The position numbers and the translations under genes were made by a program. From Gautieria morchelliformis (taxonomy: Eukaryota; Basidiomycota; Agaricomycetes; Gomphales; Gomphaceae), in the NCBI GenBank assembly GCA_015179125.1, contig WHVA01000230.1:1-64000 (forward strand): DNA of 64,000 nt, written 5' to 3'. The notes beneath the pieces are model-generated. The model was not told where the DNA came from. It saw only the letters and a program-made list of their open reading frames with translations, and did no database searches. Numbering within the stretch: position 1 is the first letter of the stretch; each line of letters begins with the position of its first letter. Of this stretch, positions 1-11,800 are shown piece by piece.

Positions 1-2113
1 AATAGATAACACTTACCGCAGCGGCGGACAAGCCTAAAGCACCAGTAGCTGCATCAGCAAGCTTAGCATCATCATGGAGGCCAGGAATTGCCTTGCAACC
101 TTCAATGCGGTGAGGTGCGCAGCAAAAGTCTGGAGGACAAAAGGGTTGCGAAAGAGCCCCCTCCATTTCTGAATGGTGGTCGTGTTAGTATTAGATGGAT
201 TTGCACGATGACATCCAGTTTAACACACTGATTTTTTTGGCATGATCAGAGTCCTCATACAAAAAGCGAAGTCTGTCGAGGTAATACTTGCAGAATTCTT
301 GGCGTTCTTCGTCTGAATCTTGTAGTGCTCTTGCAAGTCAAAAATGCCAGAAGGATCGCAATGGCAGTGGAACCAATAACATTTTGCCACGAGTCAGCAA
401 GGCGTTGAATAGTCTGTAGTATGGGAATAAGTGTCATTCCTGAAATGGGCCAGTCACATACTTTTTGATAGACTGCGGTGGAAGATGTTATCTCGTACTC
501 GTGGCTATTAGTCGCATCCCAAATCTGTTGCATCACCTTAATGCTTTCTTGACAGGCACATCCCATGGGTTAATGGTTTGACCAACGAAGGCCATATAGG
601 TCGTAACAAAGGTGTGGCGGAACCATTTCCCATCTATCCAATCTGGAAGGTCTTCATTTCGTGCTTTTTTCGATGTCGTTTCAGCAGCCTTTGAAGGTTT
701 TTGGAGGATGAGTTGCTAGATTAATAATACTTAGTTAAATATGGTGTCACAGCAAGATAAAAATACTAATAACCTCGCTAGTAATTCGCTTCTTTCTCTT
801 GGGAGGGCTTTTAATTGCAACCTCCCGTTCCTCACCATTTGTCTCATCATTTTCGGAGAGACCACCGTCAGAATTTATAGCGATTGTGTCAAGCACTGGT
901 TCGGGTTTTACCTTGACGAACCCAGTGCCTCCTGACTGACGATTCTGATATTTTTGTAAGCACAGAGGGGGCAGATGAGTGGCTAGTACTGTTGGTAAGC
1001 GATGGGATGACAGAGCGGCCAGAAGTGGATTAGTATGTGTTGTGCTATGGCTAGGAGCTTGTGAGGTAGGCTTAGCATGGCTGGGAATCGTTGAGGCCCA
1101 ATCATTGATTGCCTGGCCGTACTTCCTCTTTTTGGAGATGAGTTGCTGAGTGTCCAATAAAACAGGGTTGATTGGTCTAGCGTTAACAATGGTAGCATGG
1201 GAGTATAGGGTGAGAGTATCTTACCTTTTTGCAGCCAAGTCATCGGTCTTGTTTTGTTTCGAACGCTGATCAGCCCGGGGATCTATAGCCGTCTCCTTCT
1301 CGAACGATAAGCTGACCTCCTTCTGCACCTTCTTCTTCCCAACTGCAATGCCCTGGGACAATGACAGCGCCAGATAGCTGGCTCTCCACCCACTTTTCCT
1401 CCATTACTCAGCATTGACTTTACCATATTGGCATATTTGTTCCCAGGCAAGTCCTTCCCTTCTATTGCCTTCGCAGCGATATTGATCTCATCCCGCACCC
1501 GCGCCTTTTCTTTCTTTGGCTTCGGCACCTTCACCGGTTCTGCCTCAGAGTCTACCATCTCCACATCCGACTCCTCGATTTTCTTCTTGCTTGCCGACTT
1601 CACCGTGGCCTTCTTGCCTGCCGCCTTTGCTATAGCCCCCTTCTTTGTTGTGGCTGCTTTCAGCAGAGCCCCCTTTCCAGTTTCAGCCTTCCTCTTCTTG
1701 GCAGGAGATGGCACCACGGCACTTTCAACCTCTGAGTCGCCAACCACCGAACCTTCAGAGTTGGGAGGTATGAACACGCTCTGGTCACAGTCATCTGTCA
1801 TCTCGACGTCACTCGACTCTTTGATGGGGTTAAGGTTGGATTGAGAGGTATGATTGGCTTTGTGGTTACGAAGTGGCCGAGGCTTTGGAGTAAAGGGTGG
1901 ACGGGGAGTAACATCCATGACATCCTCATTCGCAATGTCATTGTGTTCAAACTCGGCTGCACGCTTGATGCTTTTTTTCTTGGCCTCTGTAAGAGCTGCT
2001 TTAGCCTCAGCTTTAGCTGTACGCTCCTCTTGTACCGTGGCTGTGGTTCGACGTGGTGGGGCTTTGGCGACTCTTCCAGGGTGAGCTGTTTTGTTACTCG
2101 CCCGAGTTTCCAT
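1..2113 (-). pseudogene. Uncharacterised basidiomycete family protein, 3' end outside window, frame-broken
   Basis: Reads right to left from the ATG at 2113. Exon 1 (2113-1394) encodes a basic and acidic low-complexity region with nuclear-localisation-like lysine clusters (for example SPAKKRKAE) and DVEM acidic patches. A 41-bp GT..AG intron (1393-1353) joins it in phase to exon 2 (1352-1225). Exon 3 is about 1145-774 and exon 4 starts at 715 (QLILQKPSK...). Exon 4 holds conserved blocks: WIDGKWFRHTFVTTYMAFVGQ, VMQQIWDAT..HEYEIT, RLADSWQNVIGSTAIAILLAF, DEERQEF, YYLDRLRFLYEDSDHAKK and RGLFRNPFVLQTFAAHLTA. I recognise this as a paralogous family common in agaricomycetes with no assigned function. 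Single-base frame breaks are needed near 1226, 552, 330 and 75, so it is a pseudogene or carries sequencing indels. The family call comes from memory and is moderately sure. Confidence 0.6.
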
Positions 2114-2372
2114 CTAATGTTAAGCTACAGTGGGATCAGGTATTGTGATAGGCTGGGAGACGTGAGGAAGTGTGTGTTTAATGAGGTGTGTGCAAAAATA
2201 TTTGCCAGCAAAATCGTGGTAATAATATGAACGTACGACTTCGGACTTTGGCAGAATTTACAAGTTCGGACTTTACCACGCTATCCCAGCCCTCCACCTG
2301 TTTTCACTGAATTTCTCCACTTGTGGTGCTTTCTTCTGCGCTCTACTTCTTCTACCATCCTACTTTACAGCA

Positions 2373-3001
2373 ATGCTGCCAAACCCTAATTTGCAAGTTG
2401 CTCATGCTCATACACTTCGTTCTCCACCTCCTACCCTCGCTTGCCAATTCTGTCCTCAACACTTCCGCAGCAAAGGCGGACGTACCAAACACATACAAGC
2501 AAAACACCCAGTGGATGGGCTTGAAATCCATGGATCCAACCATTCCTCGCCGCCATCGCCTTCATCATCCCCATCTCAGGATTCATCTTCTCATCGATCA
2601 CCTCCCGAGCAACCTCCCAGTCCAATTCCCTTTGAACCTATGCCGGTACCCACTTCAGACAACATGGATGTTGAATATCCTAGTTTTGTTTTGGATCATA
2701 CACCACCCGGGTCATATGTAGCCTTCGGCGAAGAGTTGAACATAAACTCATCACCTGGAGGCAACGCAAGGGACCAGTACACTCCTGACCTTCCTCGTAT
2801 TACTCATGCTTATCACGCCAAGCTCAACGGTATGTCAAGCTGCTCAGTAATCCTTTAAATATACATTAACGTTAATTACTTTTTATAGGGCAGATCTGCA
2901 ATGAGAACGGTGATGATATACCACCTGATACACTACCTCCTCCACGCGGTTCAGACCAGGGACCTGACGACTGGACACCATATGCTAATCGCCTCGAATT
3001 T
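2373..3001 (+). pseudogene. Plavaka-type transposase, N-terminal fragment
   Basis: Exon 1 (2373-2829) starts at an ATG and encodes a C2H2 zinc finger near residues 24-44 (C-x2-C-x12-H-x4-H), then a Ser/Pro-rich linker. A 59-bp GT..AG intron (2830-2888) joins it in phase to exon 2, which reads GQICNENGDDIPP...DDWTPYANRLEFE. The zinc finger followed by the CxxNG..PP and DDWTPY..RLEFE blocks is typical of the N-terminus of Plavaka (CACTA-like) transposases of basidiomycetes. The recognisable protein stops exactly where the palindrome at 3002 begins, so the catalytic region is missing. Family assignment rests on motif memory. Confidence 0.6.
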
Positions 3002-3976
3002 GAGGGCTATCAGCTCCTGTCAGTGTTGCGAGATATGGCGACGAGACGATTATCCTTTTGGCGGCATGTCCTGTACGATGTGGGAATGGTGGCATGAAGA
3101 GGCCATCATATTTCAACATGGAGCACAACGACTTGGTAGCTGCGATATTGTGCATTCGGTGTATCAGCGACGGTTATGTAGAGCCGGTGGCTCAGGAAGC
3201 TACTCTGCGTTTGAAGTTTTAATTTAGTATGATATATTAGAATGATGACAGCAGGACCTAGCGAGAATAGACGGTATTGGACCTCTGTCATTCATCCGAT
3301 GATCTACATTGGGCAAAAAAAAACCCCACACCCCTGGAACACCCCGCGCGGTAACAGGTGACGGTAACGAGCTGATCTGGTTGTATACACAGTCAAATAT
3401 GTGGAACATTATCCAGATGCACAGCACATTTCCATCGAATTTTGTAATGGTTTCTTTGCGTTGGCAAAATCGACCGGTGATTCTGAGCGAAGAGAGGTCA
3501 CCGGTCGATTTTGCCAACGCAAAGAAACCATTACAAAATTCGATGGAAATGTGCTGTGCATCTGGATAATGTTCCACATATTTGACTGTGTATACAACCA
3601 GATCAGCTCGTTACCGTCACCTGTTACCGCGCGGGGTGTTCCAGGGGTGTGGGGTTTTTTTTTGCCCAATGTAGATCATCGGATGAATGACAGAGGTCCA
3701 ATACCGTCTATTCTCGCTAGGTCCTGCTGTCATCATTCTAATATATCATACTAAATTAAAACTTCAAACGCAGAGTAGCTTCCTGAGCCACCGGCTCTAC
3801 ATAACCGTCGCTGATACACCGAATGCACAATATCGCAGCTACCAAGTCGTTGTGCTCCATGTTGAAATATGATGGCCTCTTCATGCCACCATTCCCACAT
3901 CGTACAGGACATGCCGCCAAAAGGATAATCGTCTTGTCGCCATATCTCGCAACACTGACAGGAGCTGATAGCCCTC
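3002..3976. repeat. Large near-perfect inverted repeat (479-bp arms, 17-bp spacer)
   Basis: Left arm 3002-3480, spacer 3481-3497, right arm 3498-3976. Paired positions sum to 6978 from the centre to both outer ends, so the arms have no net indel. I found one mismatch when checking the outer part (GCGACGAGAC against GCGACAAGAC). Even the A9/T9 runs match. The left outer end abuts the Plavaka exon; the right outer end leads into unrelated sequence. The mirrored reading frames inside the arms are not treated as genes. Confidence 0.95.
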
Positions 3977-4389
3977 CCGGTTCCCGGTTCGGAATTTGAT
4001 TCGAAGTTCATTCCCATCCATGGTTATTTATGTCGTTTGTCATCCTGTCTTGAAGATGAGATGGCAAGATGTATAAATACGTTAAGTTTCGACGTATGCT
4101 CAAATCCATCTCCCGATGAACATGTTGGAAAATAGAACACTCAAATGGGCTCGCAGCACGTTATTGAAGAAAACATCAGAGGAAAAAATGACGCGTCAGC
4201 GATGCAATTGAGTGAATGGGGAATAAAAGAACGCACCATGACCATGGTCCAACCTCCTAGCTATCTCTCTAGGAATTCGAGCTCCAGCTACCATCCCGCC
4301 CCAGCCGCTGCATGACCTTACGCAAGATCATGCCATCGTTCTCTATCCTAGCATGGATGAGAAAGAAACTGACGAAGAGAGAAAAGAAC
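3977..4389. other. Intergenic, no gene seen
   Basis: A short stretch after the palindrome with no frame that resembles a protein family and no clear repeat until the triplication that follows. Confidence 0.5.
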
Positions 4390-4785
4390 GGCTCAAGGGA
4401 GAGGAAAGCGCTACAACCTTGCAACTCTTGCCCAATGTCCTCATCATAAGGTATAACAATGTCCAGTCTAAAAAATTTTAAACACACAATACGACACCTC
4501 CTTTAGATCAACGAAACAAGAGAGGTAAGCGCTACAAGCTCGCAACTCTTGCGCAATGTCATCATCGTAAGATATAACAATGTCCAGTCTAAAAAATTTT
4601 AAACACACAATACGACACCTCCTTTAGATCAACGAAACACATGCTTCCAGGAGAATTGCTCGACCAAGTCGTCGACCACTCAACTCGCCCAATGCCATCA
4701 TCGTAAGTTACATTAATGTCCAGCGTGGAAAAAGTAACCACACAATATGACACCTCCTTTAGATCAACGAAATACACACTTCCAG
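4390..4785 (+). repeat. Tandem partial triplication of an F-box gene 5' region
   Basis: Three imperfect copies of about 120-130 bp lie head to tail. Each has CATCATxxTAAG, AATGTCCAG, a short A-rich stretch, ACACAATAYGACACCTCC and TTTAGATCAACGAAA. Copies 1 and 2 share the longest identical run. The copy-2/3 boundary contains a damaged version of the F-box start (CTTCCAGGAGAATTGCTCGACC), and the intact version follows copy 3. Confidence 0.8.
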
Positions 4786-5251
4786 CAGAATTGATCGACC
4801 AAGTCATCGACCACTTGCACGATGACTCACGCTCTCTACGAGCATGTTGTATGACTAGTCCCGGAGGGGCCCCCAGTGCACAGTTTCATCTATTCTATAA
4901 CGTTGTGCTGCTGGTTAACTATTCGAGGAGACGCTAACAGAAGGTCGGACTATCTGGATGTGCCATTCCGGCAATTGCTCCCAAATTAACAGACTGAAGA
5001 CCCTTCGAGTCGAACGCATTGCCTTAGCTGAGCAGGACCCAAAGGTCCTGTCTATGTTAATTCACAACTTCTCTACCATCCAAGAATTATGCATTCACGC
5101 AGTCACCTTCAACAAAGTCAGAAACGCTGCAGGCGATAGTGCATCAGCTAACAGATCAAGAAATGTACAAGACTTCAGACAACCTACTGTCTATTGCCTC
5201 GAAGATCATGGAGCTCGAAAAGAGCCTGCCTCATTTGGTTTCTGATCTTTA
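4716..5251 (+). pseudogene. F-box protein fragment
   Basis: The frame at 4716-4937 encodes LPAELIDQVIDHLHDDSRSLRACCM, the usual start of a basidiomycete F-box (LPxELIDxIIDHLxxD...LRxCxLxS). The later F-box residues are disturbed by an insertion-like stretch (SPGGAPSAQ). A second frame (4958-5245) resembles the following leucine-rich part (LKTLRVERIALAEQDPKVL). The two parts are in different frames. F-box proteins are substrate adaptors of SCF ubiquitin ligases; this copy cannot make a full one. Confidence 0.5.
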
Positions 5252-5303
5252 TGCGGAAGGCGACTTGGTAGGTGGTCGTCGCCGGATCTCTATGAACAAC
5301 TAG

Positions 5304-6167
5304 TCCCGAGTGGCAGAGTAAACTACAAGCCTGGGACATCTATGAATCCAAGGCGAAGGACCGCGATCGGATCAAGGAACGGGCTCAGCGGCAGGGAAAG
5401 GACGAGGATGACGGCGTGACTAAGACACAGCAGGATACTGCTGGGGAAGCGAGCTTCGATCCTTCTGATCCGTCTCCAGAATTTTCATTTGCTGGAATCA
5501 AAAGTTCAGCAAACAAAACCTCATTAGAGTCAGATCTGAGGGGCATAAGCTGGACGAGGACACCCGATTGGGCGATTGTGGCAATCAGACGAGGCATTGC
5601 AGTCCATCACTCAGGCATGAACAGGAAGTGCCGTAACCTGGTAGAAACGTAAGTCGGGTTGAATGTCAGAAAAATCGAGCTCAGTCTTTCCATCATAGGC
5701 TCTTTCGTGTCGGGTTCCTTCAAGTGGTGATAGCTACGTACGTATGATCATAGAGCAAGTTATTTTGCTTTAACGTAACGCTCACATTTAGAGGGACCCT
5801 TGCGCTTGGTATAAACGCCCCTTGCAAGACCGTGGTGTTTTCGGGTGATGTAGGCTGGCTTCTCGATGCCTCAGTTGGTTTTATCCAATAGTTATCGTTC
5901 TAGAGTACATTTCTCACAGCCTTACAATATTGGCAAGCTGCAGGTAGGGCGGGGCGTCGACGATTTGATCTGGTTGGTATCTCGCGCTCCATGGTTTTAT
6001 GCCAGTACTGACATGCGATATTGCAGTTAGGCAAGGTCGTTTTTCATGGTATTATGCTAGATAGAGTTCAACGGCTCTACTTGCTAAGAGCACAGCTCTT
6101 AAGCTCAGATGGACAGCCTTTGAATCTGGCTGGGATTATCACACATGTGCTATTTTGGCAACTGTAG
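5304..6167 (+). pseudogene. DDX60-like (Ski2 family) DExH helicase, C-terminal domain fragment
   Basis: Four exons can be joined with consensus introns. 5304-5650 ends RRGIAVHHSGMNRKCRNLVE. 5699-5742 is LFRVGFLQVVIAT. 5793-5850 is GTLALGINAPCKTVVFSGD. About 5904-5971 encodes FLTALQYWQAAGRAGRRRFDL, and 6029-6167 encodes LGKVVFHGIMLDRVQRLYLL and ends at TAG. These are motifs IV-VI of Ski2-like RNA helicases. The HHSGMN and GTLALGINAP blocks with an acidic EFSFAGIKSS segment before them fit the DDX60-like branch. Motif VI usually reads QxxGRAGRRG; here the last Gly is Arg. The DExH (N-terminal) half is absent, so the fragment has no complete ATPase, although its splice sites are well kept. Confidence 0.65.
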
Positions 6168-7379
6168 TTGGGAGTAAGTCACACAAGTTGGTGGTTCCTC
6201 ACGTGTGTTTATTGTTACCCAAGTGTGTATAATCGCAACAATCTATCGACATTGGTGTGTTATTCGGGGAGCAAGAGGAACTATGCCGGATCTTTCACTT
6301 GTGATCCGTGGAATGGTTTGCAGAGCAAAATCCTGCTCAATTCCAGAGCAAGGGGTCTGCCGGTAGCGGCCCTTACTCTAGTTTTGATGTTGAGGGAAAC
6401 TGTACAGCGTGACCTTGTGACATCGTCACGTCAAACTCCTTTCCCACAACGCCATGCATCTCCACTCTGTACGCCCCCATACCCTGTTGAATGCCCCTAA
6501 GTGGTTGGATTCAGGGTGTGGGCATATCCCTAGCAACTCCCTGGTTGAATGCCCCTAAGTGGTTGGATTCCAGGGAGCTGTAAAGATGGGATGTAGTCGT
6601 TGTGGATTTGTATTGTGCACATATTTTTCTGGCGCAACTTTGATACAACGGTCGCTCCCACTCCGCGGTCGCTCAGATCATTCACAAAGACTGGACCTAC
6701 TTCAACCACACGCATTCTCCGCTCTCTCGCCAACATCGAAGTTCGACGGACCTGGGCAGAGGTGGCGTTTGTTTATATGGGTCACCTATAATTTTCAATA
6801 ACATAGAAAGTATAGTGTATTTGTTTGGAAGGGGAGACAAACGAATAGGGAAACGGCAGGACAGGCGAGCACATAACAACTGGTAATAAAACAGGGTTCG
6901 ATGCGCAATCTGAGGCGCGTGGAGTATTGTCTTTAATCGTTTACTTTCTGATACGATCGTTCGATTACTTTCGTTTAGTTCCTGTCAAAGGTCTCGCTGG
7001 GAAGACAATTGTGGACGTCGATTCGGGAAATCAACATATCGATTCGGGACCCCTGACGCCATGCCCTCATCCGCGACGCCCATCGTGCCCGTGAACCCGA
7101 GCGCACGACGCGCCTCCGCGTCCAGCTCGCGCGGTGCAGCAGCAGCCGCCCCGCCCCCACTCCCGCTGGAGCTGCCGCTCCCACTTCCACTCCCCGAGCC
7201 CGCACTCCCGCCACCCCGTCTCCTCGACACCTTCGTCCGCTCCTGCGCCTGCTCCTGCTCCACTGGCGCCTCGATATCCATGACCGCACGCTTCACAAAC
7301 GGCACCAGTGATCGCACCACACCGACTTCTGCGGGTTCTGTACGGGGTGGATGCGCCAAATGACGGAGCAGTGGGTCGG
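6168..7379. other. Mostly intergenic, with a short direct duplication
   Basis: A 27-bp direct duplication (GTTGAATGCCCCTAAGTGG... at 6484 and 6543) is visible. A Gly/Ser-rich minus frame at 6985-7359 ends in RRALGFTGTMG-like sequence and could be an exon of an unidentified gene, but a Pro-rich frame runs on the other strand, so I do not call either. Nothing else is recognisable. Confidence 0.4.
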
Positions 7380-7381
7380 CA

Positions 7382-8450
7382 CCTGTGAGGCGTGGGGTGC
7401 ATCAAAAGCGTCCATCAGCTTCATCAAGGAGATCGAGTAGTGTAAACTCTCGACGATCGTCTGTCACATCAGTTCAGAAGGCAGTGGATTACCCACATCC
7501 CGACGATCCTTCAACCCGAGGAGACGATCATTTGGTACTAGAACGCCAACCTCGGAGCGTGGCGATTTCTCCTCGCGGCCTTCGTCTATTCGTAGTTTCA
7601 AAGTGACTACGCCAAGGTTACCGCCCCTTTATCGACGGTCGCATTCGCCCTCGGAAAGCTCTACGGGTTCGGGGCGTCGTAGTATATGACGTACCGATTC
7701 TCCTTTGCAGCGATACCACCGCAGAGGTGGATCTGGCTCCTCCACACGGGTAGTGAGACAAATTAAGACGGTCCATCCACATGTTCGGTCTAGCTCCGTC
7801 GCTTCCCCCCACCACTCTGCGCCGTCATCCCGGCCTGGTTCATATCACGAGGGTAGTGAAGCAGAAGCCAATCGAAATGGCTCACAGCAAAGTGACGATA
7901 CGCCACGGCGGGCGCCATATAGTGCTACGGAGCTTGTTGCACATAAAAAGCAGACTCCTTTCCGCCAGCCATCACTAAGCAGGTCGAGCTGGAAGAAAGC
8001 CTGGGGGGTGGAGCCTCCCGGAAGGAAGTTGCGGTCTACGGAGGCGCCCTTCGAAGTGCTATTTACAGATGACCCGCGAACGAGCGTCTGTGACATTTTT
8101 TCAGGACGCCCTTCCATCAACCTTGGTGATGAGGATGATTGGGTCGATGAAGATGACGATGTACCATTTGCAGGCGGGCTTGGACACGTGTCGACATCAA
8201 CCTCTCATCCTCCTGTGACTGCCGCCTTGGAATCTTATCATAATCCTGATCCGCTTGTTCTCTCTCCTCCTCCTTGAAGCTCTTCACGTCCACCTGCGCC
8301 TTCAAAGCGTACCGGGAATAGTAGGAGTGCGGGTGGGGGGAGGAAAGCTTCTCACTCCCCAGTGGCCGGCACGAGTCCGCTTCCGCCGACGGATTCATAT
8401 GTTATTATGGACCACGGGATTTCAGCGGATGCCAGCATGGGGGTATTACT
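7382..8450 (+). pseudogene. Ser/Arg-rich fungal protein, decayed
   Basis: A Ser/Arg-rich region (RPSASSRRSSSVNSRRSS) is followed after a one-base frame break near 7492 by RRSFGTRTPTSERGDFSSRPSS, then a stop at 7687 and, from about 7703, GGSGSSTRVVRQIKTVHPHV. Conserved-looking blocks are SLSRSSWKKAWGVEPPG and GDEDDWVDEDDDVPFAGGLG. An in-frame TGA at 8275 is followed by SSSRPPAPSKRTGNS, which continues the same composition (a likely former CGA). I do not recognise a named family; the order of blocks suggests a regulatory, largely disordered protein. Confidence 0.4.
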
Positions 8451-8829
8451 ATGTCTGTATATGTTCTTATCACCGGGGCTTATAGTTCTGATTTCTGACT
8501 CATGTTCCAAGAAAAGATGTAATGTGTTGTGGGTTTGGCGGTAGCAGCGGCAGGGGCGGCGGCTGCAATGAGCAATGTGCCATCAGCAAAGTCAACGGCA
8601 GCTAACTCTCATGCCTAACGGCTAACGTGAAACGAGGCACAAGGAAACCGCTCATGAAGCATGAGATGTTGGAGGATTGGCAATTTGGACCGGGGATCAG
8701 CTGGGATCGGTCCCCAGCAACCACCACATCTGTATATACTTCCCAAAATGATTGACTAGAATGATGGTCAATCTTCCTGTCCGGTAAGAAAATACTAGAG
8801 TGGATGTGTACTGACTGACAACTTACTGA
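8451..8829. other. Intergenic, nothing recognised
   Basis: No protein-like frame or repeat was seen between the Ser/Arg-rich pseudogene and the KDZ-like gene. Confidence 0.4.
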
Positions 8830-11800
8830 GTCCGTCATAGATGCGTGCGGACGTGCGTGTCGCCGCAAGCGCCTATTGCCGCTCTCGCGCCCATGGGTGC
8901 CAGTGGATACCTGAGGTCTCCTTCTCGAACAATACCGATGGTGGGTAAAAGGACTGGCCCAGCGAGGAGCGCTCTGGATCTGCCGCCACAAACATCAGAC
9001 CTAGGGGTTTTTACGTACCCCTGTCCCCCTGGTCTCCGGGATGCCAGTCCCCTCATGCACTACCCTCCCCCCGCCTGCGTCACTTGCACCTATGGCCACA
9101 TGCGGAACCGACGACCGCCGTCGAGCCGTGGGGCGTTTGCAGGTGGGCGGCGAGGCCTCCAGGGGTGTTGACCCGCCTGTGCAGGAGCCAAGTGCCCTCT
9201 TGCTCTACCCTCAGCCACCTGGTGGGGGGAGTTGTCCCCCCACGCTCGCCCGCGCGCGGCGCGTGCAGGCGGCACACAGCAACCCAGGGCCTGGGCTGGA
9301 AACCGCGTGGGACCTCGTGCCCCAGACCGCATGCGTCCTCATGTCCAGGACGAGGCCTCCATGGGAGTGGACAGGTGTGTCGGTGCGGCAACCCCTAACC
9401 CCGACGAGGTGCACGGGTGGGCCGCATTTGTTAGCGCAATTGCGAGTGCGGGGACCGGATTCTACCCGGTATCTCCAAGTCTATTTGTGGTGCAAGGCTG
9501 GGACATCAAGCATGCAAGGTCAACGGTGCGTGCGAAACCGCAGGGTGCATGGCTACCGTCCTGACATCGATACCAGGCCCGCTGGTATCATCTCCAGTGC
9601 AGCCACATTGGTGATGAATGGGCCATTGTGTGTCAATGCCCCAAAGGGCCTTCGGGGTGCTTCCACGTGGAGTGGGTGAGGGGCCTGCCTGAGCGTGTGC
9701 CGGGGACACACGAAGCTGACTGTGCGTGGGTCACCCATCCAACCAAGTGTGTTCTAACCCATGATTCTAACTCGGCATGTAGCCCCAGAGGTTGCCTTGG
9801 TCCTGAGGGATACAACCTGTGTGCCCCCAGATAACCTGTTCTCTGTGTCCGCCGGTCTGGCAGGAGGAGGTATGAAAGGGCGTGCAGTGGTCTCGTACCG
9901 GGGTGACGACCAAGGACAAGGACACTGGCTTTGTCACCACCATACCTCCAACGGCCACTGCACGCACATTTCACGTGCGCAGCGGCACCTGCGTTTGCTG
10001 GCCGGCCGCAAGCGGGAGGGGACGGCGATGATGATCGCGGATGAGGCCGTTGCAGACCACGACCCCGGGAGAGGCGAGTGGTTCCTAACAGCCACGTTAC
10101 CGGGTTGCGATTACTAACCATCGTATGGGCAATTGTAGAATGCCCCGAGGGACCGACGGTGCCGTCAGTCCCCTCAAGTGTACTCCCACTCGCCAGCGGC
10201 CAGCGTGAGTCCTCAGTCTCTCACCAGCCCATCCCCCTGCCCCTGTGGGCCCGCCTCCCCAATGATGCGTCTGACGATGCATGGTTGCGCGCACGGCCAC
10301 CCCCCCCAGCCAAGTTGTTACTCGAGGAGGGCAGTCGGTGTGCCTGGCATCCTGACTTGGCGGTCACGCTGAGGGCCGACCACATCAAGCAGATACAGTG
10401 CACCATTTACACACTGACAAGAACCATCATCAGTGTTATGGAGGTTGTGACCTGCCCCCGCTGCCCGCCCCGAACTCGTCGATGCTGCGGCCCAGATCTG
10501 GGCCGGCTTGGGATGTTCAATTACAACAATCACATGGTATTCACGCATGACCTCTTAGATGAGCACACCAGTGCATATACACTGGCCGAAACACCATTCA
10601 GCGCGTGGAGAGTAGGTGTCGCGAGACGGTACAACACCCACCGGTCTGGCAAGGCTTTCGTGACAGACGACGTCTTCCGGGATGCCTGGTTTGCCTATGT
10701 CTCCCTGCAACCCTGGACGGTGCCCCAGGTGTGTCCAGTCTGTGGCCCCTCCCCTTCGATGACCATTTGGGATGGCATCACACTGGCCTACAGCAAGAAG
10801 CATCTCCTGCCGTCCTTGCAACCCCCAACCACGACCACTGCAGATGCCCTTGAACGTCCAAGCCGGCGATATGAGCCTGACCAGGCGCCGCTCAAGGAGA
10901 AGAGTTTACGCCATGACCTACGGCGGGCCATGTACACCCATCCATCGCATGTATGCCCACTCGAGTCTTCGGATTCAGACAACCACATGGGTGTACCCCA
11001 AGGCCTGGGCACGAGTACACACCACGACGCCCGTGCGCCCAGGGGTGAGGCGCCTGGGCTTCATGCTGAGCTGGCCCATCGTTTGCACCAGGTTTCTCCC
11101 GCTTTGGCAACCCTCTTTGAGGTGGCACACCTCCCAGGGGCCAAAGGCGCAAGGGGGCCCGACATCAAGGCCATGGCTCATTTCTTAAGCCAGGTGAGTT
11201 GCATTCAGTGACTGAAAACAAGGGTGTATTAACAATCCTACAGGTTGCCATGGAGGAGTCCATCCTTCAACTTGTGCCTGCTCGTGCCCATGCTGATTTG
11301 GAAACATTCCTGGCGGCCCCCGGCTGCCACTCGGTGTCACATCTGGCAGCTGTTCCAGCCATCAGTCAGCTTGTCAACCCCTGGGTCCAACGGAATGCTC
11401 CGGTCCCCCGTGCTGCCTTGGATGCTGTTGCGTGGGTCCTCTCACGCTCACGTGAGGTATGGTGCAGGGTACTGGGCCCTGACACCGTCGTACCCCTCTG
11501 ACCCCAATCGAAGCCACGGACTGGTGCAAGGTGGGTCCGAATGCCTCTACTTCCTATGACCCAAGTTCACATAGGTGGGACAGACAGGGACATGGTACAC
11601 ACAGCCTGCTATCCGCTCCCACCCATGTTATCCTTCTCTAGCTCATGACAGTAGCAATGAGCCCACTGGTGACCGCGGCCGCAAGTGCTCCAAGTACTAT
11701 GCGAGGTAAAAAACCCAAGGACTCACTGGGGGCATCATGTGCTGCTGGTGCACGCATTCAATATGCTATGGATTCCACTGCATCCCACGGGGCGAGGGAC

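Noticed and set aside
1428..1844. 138-codon plus-strand frame
   Set aside because: Antisense shadow of exon 1 of the minus-strand gene; composition is typical of reversed Lys/Ala-rich coding sequence.
3224..3754. Identical 117-codon frames on opposite strands
   Set aside because: They are mirror images created by the palindrome and resemble no protein family.
6894..6960. Possible tRNA because of GGTTCGATGC
   Set aside because: No matching acceptor and anticodon stems could be found around it.
9041..9679. 212-codon plus-strand frame
   Set aside because: Very high G+C region where all six frames are open; no conserved block, so it was not called as a separate gene.
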